64,000 nucleotides of DNA, taken from Promethearchaeota archaeon. GTDB lineage: Archaea; Asgardarchaeota; Lokiarchaeia; Sigynarchaeales; SOKP01. The position numbers and the translations under genes were made by a program. The stretch spans positions 1 through 64,000 of the forward strand of contig JAHLWT010000307.1 in the NCBI GenBank assembly GCA_019057775.1, given 5' to 3'. Under the pieces are notes generated by a model that did not search any database, was not told where the DNA came from, and saw only the letters and a program-made list of their open reading frames with translations. This document shows, one piece after another, positions 54,933 to 63,993 of the stretch. The stretch's first letter is position 1, and each line of letters starts with the position of its first letter.

Positions 54933-56165
54933 TTAGAGATATAGATAACCTTGATGATTTCCTTTAGTTGATAACCTAAGACTCCCAAGTAATATTTTTT
55001 TAATTTTAATTTGTTGTTTATAAGTTAAGTTAGAATATAACAAAATGTAATTTTTCTCAATATTAATAGTAAAGAGAAGTCCTATTTCAATTAATTCAGA
55101 ATCCGCAGTCATTAACCCAATAATCACGTAATGATAAGGAAGATTAATTAATTCTCTAACATTAATTTCTCTTTCAATAATTATTTCTTCTTCATTGTCA
55201 TATTCAGTTTTGATAAATTTCATATCATCTAAAGGAATTGATATCTTTCTAAACTCTTCAAATTTCTTTGAAAATTGGCTTTGGCGTAAAAATCTTCGTT
55301 CATCTTTATCCTTCTCATAAAAATACTTGTTGTCTTCTTCAATTAAAAATAATTTTCGTTCTTTTCGTAAATTTGATGATTTTTCTTCAATTATTTGTAA
55401 TTCTTCAACTGTATCGTCATGAAATACAATAAGGATGTCTGGATCAACTGTTTCAATAAAAAAATTCTTATAAATTATCCCCGCTTCGTTTTTTATCCAA
55501 CCATCAGTATCTATTAAAACAAAATCAGCATCTTTATTTCTCGCAATATATCCATCAATTAATTTCTTGCTTGAATGAGAAACTATATATTTATAATCTC
55601 CTTTAGGAAATGTTACTCCTATGAATTCTGTTTTTTCTGAGTTTATATCGTGACTTGAAATAAGATAATTTTCAAGAGTCCCTATGTTGATTGTAGTAGG
55701 AACATATATTATTTGTTGCCCTAGATCAGAATCAAGATATCCCCCCTTGAATCCTTCTTTTATAAAATTATTTGCCAGATATTTGATCAGGGTTGTTTTT
55801 CCACTACTTATCCCTAAAACCATTATCCTTAAAGGAGATTGAGAGCCTTTTTTTAATTCTTTTATTAATAAGTCTTTAATTTCCTTCCATCTAGGAGAGA
55901 TTGAATTTTCTTCTATGAGTGTAAGATTTTCCTCATTGTTGGTATATACTTCTATTGTAGCGTTTTCAATTGCGAATATTGGATAACAATGAGAACTAGG
56001 TATAATTATAACATTGGGATCATCCATATTCGTATCTTCTGATGCACTTAAACTCGCCTTAGAGTCAAAAATTTTACCTATGACACTAATCTGACCTTCT
56101 AATAAAGTAATTCGAGCGGGCCCCCTTATTAATAACGTGAATCCGTTACTTATCTCCTTTATCAT
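54933..56165 (-). CDS. Clp1/Nol9-type polynucleotide 5'-kinase
   Basis: A 410-aa protein of the Clp1/Grc3 family. The N-terminal beta domain carries GPARITLLEGQISVIGK; the P-loop is LGISSGKTTLIKYLA near residue 118; the DSDLGQ lid motif is GYLDSDLGQQIIYVPT; and VLIDTDGWIK (Walker B) follows. Such proteins phosphorylate RNA 5'-OH ends in tRNA and rRNA processing. The C-terminal 90 residues form the usual beta domain. It is an archaeal/eukaryotic-type gene and fits tRNA splicing, which the odd D-arm of tRNA-Val makes relevant. Confidence 0.9.
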   Translation of the reverse strand: MIKEISNGFTLLIRGPARITLLEGQISVIGKIFDSKASLSASEDTNMDDPNVIIIPSSHCYPIFAIENATIEVYTNNEENLTLIEENSISPRWKEIKDLLIKELKKGSQSPLRIMVLGISSGKTTLIKYLANNFIKEGFKGGYLDSDLGQQIIYVPTTINIGTLENYLISSHDINSEKTEFIGVTFPKGDYKYIVSHSSKKLIDGYIARNKDADFVLIDTDGWIKNEAGIIYKNFFIETVDPDILIVFHDDTVEELQIIEEKSSNLRKERKLFLIEEDNKYFYEKDKDERRFLRQSQFSKKFEEFRKISIPLDDMKFIKTEYDNEEEIIIEREINVRELINLPYHYVIIGLMTADSELIEIGLLFTINIEKNYILLYSNLTYKQQIKIKKILLGSLRLSTKGNHQGYLYL

Positions 56166-56383
56166 AATATATTCATCTTCTCTCGAAATTTATTTAAAAG
56201 CACTATAATTTCACTAAACTCTTCAAGAATTTTAGCTATATTTTTGTAATTAATTTCTATTATTGGTATTTTACTTCTCTAACCACTTGATTATAAAATA
56301 TTAGCAAAATTATTTTCAAATTTTTTAAAATTACACCAATCTAAAATTTGATATTTTAAGTAATTTAATTAAAAATATATAAT

Positions 56384-57148
56384 TTAAGTACAAATTTTAT
56401 CAATGAAATTTGTAAGTTCTAAGATAATTTGTTTGGAATCTGGACTGTCTAATATCGCATGCCCATTATGTTTTAACCAAAATTTTTTTTTATATTGGGA
56501 ATTGATATTGTTAAAAATATAATCTAAGCTTTCTTTTTTAACTTCTGAATCTAAACATCCTTGAAATAATAATGCCGGACACTTTATTCTCAACAATGAG
56601 TTTTTCGCTTCAATTATCAATTTCTTTACTTTTATGGCTATATTTATTGGAATTTTATCATAACCTACCCATTTTCCGTTCGTCTCAATTTTTAGCTGCT
56701 CTGAATTTACAGAATGATATTTCATAACAAAATTGATAAATGGTACTAGTTTAAATCCTAATCTTTGAATGCCTATGGGAGCATTAATGGTAAAAAAAGC
56801 ATCAATACTAAAGTCAGCAGCTAGTATTAACGCAAGAAGACCTCCCATAGAATGACCCCCAATAATAACCTTTTCGCATTTCTTTCTTAATGCGATTATT
56901 TCAATACCCAAAGCATTTTTCCAAGAGGATATAGGCGTTTTCCTTAGATCTTCAGGAGAAGTGCCATATCCCGGAAGTAGTGGGAGACTGATTGTATAAT
57001 TTCTCTCTCTATGCAAATCTTGAGCTAGAGGTTTTAAATCCGCACACGTTCCCCCTCCTCCCCCATGTATTATCATTATTCCTATTTTGTTTCCCTCAAA
57101 ATAAAAAGGACCTGCACCAGGTATTATTTTTTCACTCTGATCTTTCAT
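56384..57148 (-). CDS. Alpha/beta hydrolase (carboxylesterase/lipase-like)
   Basis: A 254-aa serine hydrolase with IMIIHGGGGGTCADLKPLAQ (oxyanion hole), the nucleophile elbow IGGHSMGGLLALILA (Ser about residue 99), Asp in FQGCLDSEVKK and His in HNGHAILDS. The pattern LPLLPGYGTSPEDLRKTP is typical of the Est30-type carboxylesterases. No signal peptide. It is likely a cytoplasmic esterase or thioesterase. It lies in its own unit, divergent from no gene but in the same direction as the FmdE-like gene upstream. Confidence 0.85.
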   Translation of the reverse strand: MKDQSEKIIPGAGPFYFEGNKIGIMIIHGGGGGTCADLKPLAQDLHRERNYTISLPLLPGYGTSPEDLRKTPISSWKNALGIEIIALRKKCEKVIIGGHSMGGLLALILAADFSIDAFFTINAPIGIQRLGFKLVPFINFVMKYHSVNSEQLKIETNGKWVGYDKIPINIAIKVKKLIIEAKNSLLRIKCPALLFQGCLDSEVKKESLDYIFNNINSQYKKKFWLKHNGHAILDSPDSKQIILELTNFIDKICT

Positions 57149-57265
57149 TTGTTTCCCTTAATTAAGAGTTGGAATATTTATTACACGTTAAATATAATTA
57201 ACAAAAGCAATCATTCCTAAAACCCTTATAGTTGAACAGTCATTATAATCAAGATATAAATTTTT

Positions 57266-57796
57266 CTACTGATTTCTCATTTTTTTATAACAAGGAACAC
57301 ACATATCAGAATTATTGTAAGCCATTAATCTATTGTTCATCGTAAGTTCCCCGCATATCTCACAAGGTATTGATTCTTCTATCTGCGCTAATCCGGGAGG
57401 ATTGAAATCAACTTCTTCAATAGTAAAAATATCCTCTGGTTTAGAATGTAATAAAACTTGAATTTTTTCATCTCTAGAGAGCTTTTTTTTGGTAACCCCG
57501 TTCTTCTTCAAGATTAATTTTTTGCCTTTTTCTATTCTTCTATCATAAACGTAATAATTAATTTTTCCGTAATCTTGATGTATGAGATTACCTTTACCGA
57601 ATGTAGTACCTAATAGAACTTGGAGAGCATCAACACTGCAGTTATCATTTTGAACAACTGCTACCAACTCTTCATTAGGAGAATATTTATAACCATGATC
57701 TAAAAGATATTTAACAGCTAAAACTCCTATCGCTAAACCTGGACAGATATGTCCATGAAACCGAACAGCTTTTTCCATCAGATCTTTAATTTCCAT
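57266..57796 (-). CDS. FmdE-like protein with C-terminal zinc ribbon
   Basis: A 176-aa protein of the FmdE/formylmethanofuran dehydrogenase subunit E family. The N-terminal core is FHGHICPGLAIGVLAVKYL at residues 13-31, with DNCSVDALQVLLGTTFGKGN. The C-terminal ribbon is CEICGELTM and CVPCYKKM. FmdE-like proteins are often found outside methanogenesis and may bind a metal or a molybdopterin partner. No other Fmd genes are nearby, so a role in C1 metabolism is not implied. Confidence 0.9.
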   Translation of the reverse strand: MEIKDLMEKAVRFHGHICPGLAIGVLAVKYLLDHGYKYSPNEELVAVVQNDNCSVDALQVLLGTTFGKGNLIHQDYGKINYYVYDRRIEKGKKLILKKNGVTKKKLSRDEKIQVLLHSKPEDIFTIEEVDFNPPGLAQIEESIPCEICGELTMNNRLMAYNNSDMCVPCYKKMRNQ

Positions 57797-57897
57797 ATTA
57801 ATGAAATTGTTTCTAATTAAATTTCGAATATATAATTTATTAGAAGTATTAAATATATTTAACTTAGACTTATCTGATAGACAATCTTCTCATAATA

Positions 57898-58392
57898 ATG
57901 AAATTTTTAGTAGATGCAATGCTCGGCAAATTAACACGCTTTCTTAGAATTTTTGGATTCGATACAGTTTATGCGATTGAATTACGAGATTTTTATTTAG
58001 TGAATCCTGTTCCAGACAAGAAGTTAATTGAATATGCGGAAAATAGAGGGAGAATTTTAATTACAAAAGACTTTCCGTTACATATTGCTTGCAAAGAAAA
58101 AAATGTTTACCTAACAGGTGAAGGTGTATATAGCTATTTAGAACAACTTCACAAAGAGTTAGGTATAGAATTTAATTTTAATATTAATAAAGCTAGATGT
58201 TCTCTTTGTAATGAAAATTTGAATAAAGTTGAAGATAAAGACTTTATCAAGGATCTTGTCTTAAAGGAAACTTTTTGTAATATCGATGAATTTTATCAGT
58301 GCTCTAATCCTCAATGCAAGAAGATTTACTGGGAAGGAACTCATATTGAAGACATTAAGAATAAATTAAAGCAGAAGTTTGAAATAGATTAA
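57898..58392 (+). CDS. Mut7-C (PIN-like) RNase domain protein
   Basis: A 164-aa protein with FLVDAMLGKLTRFLRIFGFD (conserved Asp and Arg) at residues 3-22, then NRGRILITKDFPL (second Asp) and a C-terminal zinc ribbon (CSLCNENL and CSNPQCKKIYWEGTH). This is the Mut7-C family of PIN-like RNases, common in archaea. The four acidic positions expected for catalysis are mostly present. Its stop overlaps the convergent 77-aa gene by 4 bp. Confidence 0.9.
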   Translation: MKFLVDAMLGKLTRFLRIFGFDTVYAIELRDFYLVNPVPDKKLIEYAENRGRILITKDFPLHIACKEKNVYLTGEGVYSYLEQLHKELGIEFNFNINKARCSLCNENLNKVEDKDFIKDLVLKETFCNIDEFYQCSNPQCKKIYWEGTHIEDIKNKLKQKFEID

Positions 58393-58622
58393 GTTTTTTT
58401 TTTAAAATATTTTTCTTTAATTTCTAAGAATCTCTGTTTAGTCTTCTCTGCCAGTTCGTTGTAATATCCTTTCATATACATTCCATATGCCTGATTTAAT
58501 AATTCAAGGCACTTTCGGTATTCTATATTCTTGAAATGGTTTTCTGAGAGGGAAACTAAATAGTCACCTTTTTTTTTGTAGAATTCAATGAATTGGGCAG
58601 ATGTATCAATTTTTCTACTCAT
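58389..58622 (-). CDS. Small helical protein, 77 aa
   Basis: Three predicted amphipathic helices (for example CLELLNQAYGMYMKGYYNEL) with a basic C-terminus. No motif, Cys pair or membrane helix. It might be a HEPN-like or TPR-like fragment, but nothing firm can be said. It starts at ATG 58622 and its stop overlaps that of the convergent Mut7-C gene. Confidence 0.5.
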   Translation of the reverse strand: MSRKIDTSAQFIEFYKKKGDYLVSLSENHFKNIEYRKCLELLNQAYGMYMKGYYNELAEKTKQRFLEIKEKYFKKKT

Positions 58623-58922
58623 TTAATTTTTCTACTCCTAAAAGTAATTTGAGATATATTATATTTTATTATCTCAATCATATTAAAATTAACTAAAAAT
58701 TTATTCCCCGCATTTATTGAAAGATCGTGCTGAATTTATGCAGATTGAAATAGTTCATTTTAGTATCTTACCATATCAAATTAAATCCAATATGGAGAGC
58801 AGAAATATTAGCAAAAGCCATTATATACCTATTAAGTGGATTTCAAGTATAGATTATATAGTGAGACAAACTCTAAACTTAGTAAATAAATTTGATATGT
58901 AATTAAATTATTGAATTTCAAT

Positions 58923-59153
58923 TTAGAGAGGAAGGTTTTTCTCTCTATAACTATAAACAATTTTAGCAACTTCTCCCAGATAATTAAGCGGGTTCATAGT
59001 CTTTCCACATTTATTGCATTTAAAATCAAGCATTCCTTCAATAGTTATCATTATTCCATCTTCACAATAAGCACAGTGTTCAAAAGACCATTTATCGATT
59101 ATTTTAATAATCGCCTCTATAAATTTTTCTTGAGATGATGTAGTCATATTCAT
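58923..59153 (-). CDS. Small zinc-ribbon protein, 76 aa
   Basis: Two Cys knuckles, HCAYCEDGIMITIEG and KCNKCGKTM, form a zinc ribbon in the middle of a 76-aa protein with helical ends. Such proteins often bind nucleic acids or act as subunit adaptors. It lies between the 77-aa gene and aroC in the same direction, with gaps of 300 bp and 101 bp. The 300-bp gap (58623-58922) holds only a weak plus-strand open frame and AT-rich DNA. Confidence 0.65.
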   Translation of the reverse strand: MNMTTSSQEKFIEAIIKIIDKWSFEHCAYCEDGIMITIEGMLDFKCNKCGKTMNPLNYLGEVAKIVYSYREKNLPL

Positions 59154-59254
59154 TCACATATTAATATGGTACAACTATTATCAATAATTTTTATTTTTTT
59201 TCCATTTATAAATTGATTTATCACTCGTTCTGATAACCTATATTTTTTTTTAAT

Positions 59255-60361
59255 CTAGGATTTGAAAATTTTGGGTATATATCCGTCAACCAACAAACAA
59301 TCAAGTAATACGGTAGCTGTCATCGCCTCCACTACAGGAATTATTCTAGGGACAATACATGGGTCATTTCGACCCGAAAATTCAATTTCAACATTTTCCA
59401 TAATCTCAATATTTACAGTTTTTTGTGGTAATCCAATAGAGGCTGTTGGTTTTACAGCAACAGTAAATTCAATTGGCATCCCGGTAGATAAACCCCCAAT
59501 TATTCCACCAGCATCGTTCTTAGTGGTAAGAATTTCTCCATTTTTGATAATCCATGGATCGTTGTGTTCAGACCCCCTCATTTTAGTTCCATCAAATCCT
59601 GCTCCAAATTCTATCCCTTTTATTGCCGGAATAGCAAATATTGCCTTACTTATGTTTGATTCTAGGGAATTAAAAACCGGTCCACCCTTTCCTTCTGGAA
59701 AATTCTTAACAATACACTCCACAGTTCCTCCAATTGAATCTTTTTTATCTTTAACTTCCTTAATTAAACATTCCATTAATTTTCCTTTCTCAGTGTTTAG
59801 TGCCTTGATATCTGATGTTTCTCTTTTTTCATATAAACTTTCAATATCATGGAAGTTATAGATGTTCTCATCTAAAATATTTCCAATACTCTTTGTGTAT
59901 GCAAATACCAAAATATCGAATTTCTTTAATATTTGTTTTGCTATAGCTCCAGCTATTACAAATCCCGCTGTAATTCTTCCTGAAAACCTTCCTGAGCCTC
60001 GGAAATCAGAAAATCCCCCATATTTCTTTAAAGCTGTATAATCTACATGTGAAGGTCGTAAGTAGTTTTTAAATTTTTTATATTCAGATGAATCAATATC
60101 TTTGTTTTCAATAATAAAACACAATGGTGCTCCGGTTGTCTTTTCATTGAATATTCCTGCTAATACCTTTACTTTATCTTCCTCCGAACGAGAGCTTGTT
60201 AATGAGGATTGACCCGGTTTTCTTCTATCAATTTCACTTTGGATAAATCCTAAATCTATTTTTAATCCTGCTGGAACACCATCTATGATTATACCTACTA
60301 GATCTCCATGACTTTCACCAAATGATGTTATTTTAAAGAGTGTACCGAATGAATTATCCAT
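59255..60361 (-). CDS. aroC: Chorismate synthase
   Basis: A 368-aa enzyme that converts EPSP to chorismate with reduced FMN. Signatures are FGESHGDLVG near residue 14, YGGFSDFRGSGRFSGRITAG (residues about 114-133), GAGFDGTKMRGSEHND and GRNDPCIVPR near the C-terminus. Length fits the family. It is divergent from aroA with 93 bp between starts, so the last two steps of the shikimate pathway share a control region. Confidence 0.96.
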   Translation of the reverse strand: MDNSFGTLFKITSFGESHGDLVGIIIDGVPAGLKIDLGFIQSEIDRRKPGQSSLTSSRSEEDKVKVLAGIFNEKTTGAPLCFIIENKDIDSSEYKKFKNYLRPSHVDYTALKKYGGFSDFRGSGRFSGRITAGFVIAGAIAKQILKKFDILVFAYTKSIGNILDENIYNFHDIESLYEKRETSDIKALNTEKGKLMECLIKEVKDKKDSIGGTVECIVKNFPEGKGGPVFNSLESNISKAIFAIPAIKGIEFGAGFDGTKMRGSEHNDPWIIKNGEILTTKNDAGGIIGGLSTGMPIEFTVAVKPTASIGLPQKTVNIEIMENVEIEFSGRNDPCIVPRIIPVVEAMTATVLLDCLLVDGYIPKIFKS

Positions 60362-60454
60362 AATATAACAATAATTTTCTTTTAATTATTATTAGAATTA
60401 ATCTACATAATTATTTAATTAATATTATAACTTTACCTTGCTATTTATTATTTA

Positions 60455-61777
60455 ATGAACCTTAAAATTAATCCTTTAACAACTGGTTTAAATGGTGAAA
60501 TCACACCACCAGGGTCTAAAAGTTATTCTCATAGAGCTTTTATTGCTGCTAGTCTCGCTAATGGAATTTCAATAATAAAAAATCCATTAACCAGTGGAGA
60601 CGTAAGGATTACAATTAATATATTAGAAAATTTAGGTGTAAAAATCTATAAAAAGAATGAGAATACCTATATTGTTAATTCAAATAAAATTGGCTTTACT
60701 AAAGTTAAGAAAATACTAGATTGCAGAAACTCTGGAACATCAATAAGAATTTTCAGTGTTTTAAGTTTATTGATAAAAGGAGGGCTGATCTTAACAGGTG
60801 AGTTTTTAAAGTTAAACCGGCCAATCCTCCCTCTCTTAAATGCCTTAAAACAATTAGGAGGAAAGTTCAAATTATCAGGTGATATACTTAAAATTAGACG
60901 AAAAGGATTTTCATGCAATAAAGTTATGATTCGAGGGGATATTAGTTCACAGTTTATAACAGCCCTATTAATGATCTGTCCATTACTCATATGTAAAAAC
61001 AAAGAACATATTGAACTTGAACTTATAACTCCATTAGTATCTAGACCTTTTATTGATATAACTTTAGATGTCTTAAAATCTTTTGGAATTTCTATACAAG
61101 AAAATTACGAAAATAATAAATTCTACATAACAAATAAACAATCATATAGAACTCAATCATATACAATTCCTGGAGATTTCTCTTCGGCTGCATTTATCAT
61201 AGCTGCCGCAGTTCTATCACTTAAACAATCAAAAATAAAAATAAATAATCTTAGTTTAACGAATTCTCAAGGTGACAAAAAAATTCTTGAAATTTTACAT
61301 GAAATGGGAGCACAGATTGTTCATAGCGAAACTAAAAATCAAATAATTATTGAGTGTAGTCGAGAAAAATATCCTTTAAATGGAATTGAAGTTGATTGCT
61401 CTGATATTCCAGATCTATTTCCAATATTAGCTGTTATAGGTGTTTTTGCTAAGGGAAAAACTGTGCTCTATAATATTTCTCATTTAAGAACAAAAGAAAG
61501 CGATAGAATTAAAAGTATGACTCAAGAATTAGGAAAAATGGGTGTAAAATTAATAGAAGATAACGATAAATTAACAATCTTTCAATGTGAAAAATTAAAA
61601 GGGATTGACATTAATCATAATAAAGATCATAGAGTAGCAATGGCTTGCTCCATAGCAGCTTTGTATGCTACCACAAGTTCTTACATTGCAAATTTTGAAA
61701 TTGTGAATGACTCATATCCTCTTTTCTTTAAAGATCTAAAAGAATTAGGTGCGGTTATAGAAGAAGATTTTGATTAG
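60455..61777 (+). CDS. aroA: EPSP synthase (3-phosphoshikimate 1-carboxyvinyltransferase)
   Basis: A 440-aa enzyme that transfers enolpyruvyl from PEP to shikimate-3-phosphate. Motifs are TPPGSKSYSHRAFIAA near residue 17, LDCRNSGTSIRIFSV near residue 88, LRTKESDRIKSM near residue 345 and DHRVAMACSIAAL near residue 390. All key substrate-binding residues appear intact. It ends 5 bp before the convergent rps9 stop. Confidence 0.96.
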   Translation: MNLKINPLTTGLNGEITPPGSKSYSHRAFIAASLANGISIIKNPLTSGDVRITINILENLGVKIYKKNENTYIVNSNKIGFTKVKKILDCRNSGTSIRIFSVLSLLIKGGLILTGEFLKLNRPILPLLNALKQLGGKFKLSGDILKIRRKGFSCNKVMIRGDISSQFITALLMICPLLICKNKEHIELELITPLVSRPFIDITLDVLKSFGISIQENYENNKFYITNKQSYRTQSYTIPGDFSSAAFIIAAAVLSLKQSKIKINNLSLTNSQGDKKILEILHEMGAQIVHSETKNQIIIECSREKYPLNGIEVDCSDIPDLFPILAVIGVFAKGKTVLYNISHLRTKESDRIKSMTQELGKMGVKLIEDNDKLTIFQCEKLKGIDINHNKDHRVAMACSIAALYATTSSYIANFEIVNDSYPLFFKDLKELGAVIEEDFD

Positions 61778-61782
61778 TGATT

Positions 61783-62193
61783 TCATCTGAAACTTTTTTG
61801 TCTTCGAGCACGCGCTTTCTTACCACCGAATTTCTTCGGTTCTGTTCTTCTCGAGTCTCCACTCAATAGAGATTCGTCATATTCTCTAAATACTCTCTCG
61901 ATTGTTTTTGTTCCGATAAATTTATTTATAGATTTAGCAATAGCGATACGTACAGCATCAGACTGACCAAAAATACCTCCTCCTTTAACATTAACATTGA
62001 TATCACACTTTTCCAGCTTTGGGTGATTTATAATTTCAAGAACTTCTTGAATCCGTAATCGAGCTATTTCAGGCTCATAGAGATGTAATGGAACGTTATT
62101 TATTTTTATTTGCCCTTTTGCTGGGTGACTTAACACTGCTCTTGCTATTGCAGTTTTTCTTTTTCCTGAAGCTTGGATTTTTTTCACTGACAT
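61783..62193 (-). CDS. rps9: Ribosomal protein uS9 (S9P)
   Basis: A 136-aa small-subunit protein. SGKRKTAIARAVL near the start, GGGIFGQSDAVRIAIAKSI in the centre and the basic C-terminal tail ending ARARRQKSFR, which reaches toward the P-site tRNA, are all present. It is the last gene seen in the rpoD-rpl18e-rpl13-rps9 cluster; rpoN and rpoK, which usually follow, are absent. Confidence 0.96.
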   Translation of the reverse strand: MSVKKIQASGKRKTAIARAVLSHPAKGQIKINNVPLHLYEPEIARLRIQEVLEIINHPKLEKCDINVNVKGGGIFGQSDAVRIAIAKSINKFIGTKTIERVFREYDESLLSGDSRRTEPKKFGGKKARARRQKSFR

Positions 62194-62196
62194 TTA

Positions 62197-62673
62197 TTAA
62201 ACCTCAATTTGGCTTTTTTTCCAGCCAATTCGTTGACACAAGTTATCTAAGGTTATATATTTATTATAAAAAGACAGACGTTGTTTATCCGCATCAAAAA
62301 TATCATTAGTAGGTACTAAATTTTGATATCTATTCTTAAATCGTTCGGGAATACCTGTTATATAAACATGAACCCTTTTTAATGCTTCTTTGCCTCGAAG
62401 TTTCTTACGTGGTAGCATTTGTTTTATAACTCTTCTCATAAACGTGTCAGGTCTTCTCTCGTGAAAGGGACCTCTCCGAGGATTTGTTGCGGTTGAGATA
62501 TTAAGTTTTGCTAAATGACGTTCATGAATATCCCTTTTAGTCCCACTAATAATTGCATCCTTAGCATTAACAATTATTATATATTCTCCTAGTAATAATT
62601 TTTTAGCAATTTGACTGCAGAAGCGACCTAAAATTTTATTTGAAGCATCATACAACTTATATTCAATTACCAT
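62197..62673 (-). CDS. rpl13: Ribosomal protein uL13 (L13P)
   Basis: A 158-aa large-subunit protein. Typical parts are DASNKILGRFCSQIAKKLLL, ISGTKRDIHERHLAKLN, GPFHERRPDTFMRRVIKQML and RLRGKEALKRVHVYITGIPE-like sequence. It is close to archaeal L13 in length and ends 3 bp before rps9, so translation is probably coupled. Confidence 0.95.
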   Translation of the reverse strand: MVIEYKLYDASNKILGRFCSQIAKKLLLGEYIIIVNAKDAIISGTKRDIHERHLAKLNISTATNPRRGPFHERRPDTFMRRVIKQMLPRKKLRGKEALKRVHVYITGIPERFKNRYQNLVPTNDIFDADKQRLSFYNKYITLDNLCQRIGWKKSQIEV

Positions 62674-62707
62674 ATACTAATACACTTAAAGATGGATAAA
62701 TTCTAAA

Positions 62708-63064
62708 TCAATAAAAAACTTTTACTCCACTACCTTTCGGATTTTGTTCTACTAAATCTTCAATCGAAATTAATTTGCTCCCAGAAGACTCAATTTTTTT
62801 TACAACCGATTTTGAATACTCTAAACATGCTATTGTGAGAGGATGATCTAGTTCTCCGACACTTAAAACTTTTCCAGGAACTACTATTGTATCATCCTTT
62901 TTTGTTTTTTTGTTAATACGATATAAATTTGCTTTTACTCTGTTCTGTCTTGGACCACTAATTTTTTTTGAAACCTTTTTCCATATATTTATCTTGGTTT
63001 TCCATAGGTCTCTTATTAATTTTCTATAGTAATAATTACTCGGACCTGTTATTTTATGAGACAT
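62708..63064 (-). CDS. rpl18e: Ribosomal protein eL18 (L18e)
   Basis: A 118-aa archaeal/eukaryotic large-subunit protein. It shows NYYYRKLIRDLWK, RQNRVKANLYRINKKTKKDD and VVPGKVLSVGELDHPLTIAC, with the final GSGVKVFY. It starts at ATG 63064 in the rpoD operon and is followed by rpl13 after 34 bp. Confidence 0.95.
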   Translation of the reverse strand: MSHKITGPSNYYYRKLIRDLWKTKINIWKKVSKKISGPRQNRVKANLYRINKKTKKDDTIVVPGKVLSVGELDHPLTIACLEYSKSVVKKIESSGSKLISIEDLVEQNPKGSGVKVFY

Positions 63065-63159
63065 GTTAATGTTTTCCTTTCATATTCTTCGCATAGATGA
63101 AACTTTCGGTATTAACCTTATATCTTAAATTTTTGATATTTTAATAAATTTATGATCAT

Positions 63160-63993
63160 TCATGACTCCAAGTCGATTGCTTCAAGTTTTTCAACGAATT
63201 CGTCTATTTTTTCTAGAAAAATCTCAAATGTCTTGGTGATAACTACATCAAAGGGAAGAACTCCATCACTCTCAAGAGAAAAAATATAAGTATTATCTTT
63301 CCAACTGATACTAATAGCTCCTTCTAAGCAATCCTTTCCACAAGAACCACATAATGTACATTCTTTCGTATAATCTTCCGATAGAGTTGGTTTTTTTTTA
63401 TCAGAGAAATCAAACAATCTGTCTGGACACATCCTCGACACCAAACATTTATCAGAACATTTTTCACATTTAGAATCATCAAATTCGATTTGTGGATAAA
63501 ATCTATAGAATATATTTGATACAGCTTGAAATTTTGTATGATCTTTTCCTATTCCCAAAACAGCGTAGGCTTCAATAATCACTTGATTATTCTTGTCTAT
63601 TTTAACAATAGGGATATTGGGATCTACTGGAACTATTTTAGGGTCGTTTGAATTTAAATTTCCTGAATAAATCTCTAAAAACGTATTTGTAGTATTAGTA
63701 ACTTCACATGTTAAGGAGACTTGACATAGTGGACATCCATAACCTCCACAAGAACAATCTCGTGGTAATTTATATACCTCTAAATCAGTTGTCAAGGGAA
63801 TCATTCCTAGTCGATGTGATATTATTTCATCATATAATGGTGAGTCATTCTTTAATATAATTACCTCATCAACAGCCATTACTGGGATTTCAGAAACAAT
63901 AATTCTACGTATAGCGTTAGCCAACTCAACTGATATTCCTTCTACCACAAAAACTAGTTTTCTATCTTTTTTTTCAAGTACTTTTAGACTCAT
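63160..63993 (-). CDS. rpoD: RNA polymerase subunit D (Rpb3-like)
   Basis: A 277-aa assembly subunit. The alpha-motif VELANAIRRIIVSEIPVMAV near residue 21 and the dimerisation domain are clear. A ferredoxin-like insert holds two Cys sets: CEKCSDKCLVSRMCPD and CTLCGSCGKDC. It thus keeps Cys for two Fe-S clusters, as in several archaea. It lies upstream of rpl18e with a 95-bp gap; the genes for rps13, rps4 and rps11 are likely just outside the window. Confidence 0.95.
   Translation of the reverse strand: MSLKVLEKKDRKLVFVVEGISVELANAIRRIIVSEIPVMAVDEVIILKNDSPLYDEIISHRLGMIPLTTDLEVYKLPRDCSCGGYGCPLCQVSLTCEVTNTTNTFLEIYSGNLNSNDPKIVPVDPNIPIVKIDKNNQVIIEAYAVLGIGKDHTKFQAVSNIFYRFYPQIEFDDSKCEKCSDKCLVSRMCPDRLFDFSDKKKPTLSEDYTKECTLCGSCGKDCLEGAISISWKDNTYIFSLESDGVLPFDVVITKTFEIFLEKIDEFVEKLEAIDLES

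Noticed and set aside
58717..58902. Plus-strand open frame of 61 codons
   Set aside because: It has no ribosome-binding site, no motif and a weak coding look; it could be a short orphan but cannot be supported.
59262..59861. Plus-strand open frame of 199 codons
   Set aside because: It is antisense to chorismate synthase, which has all its signatures.
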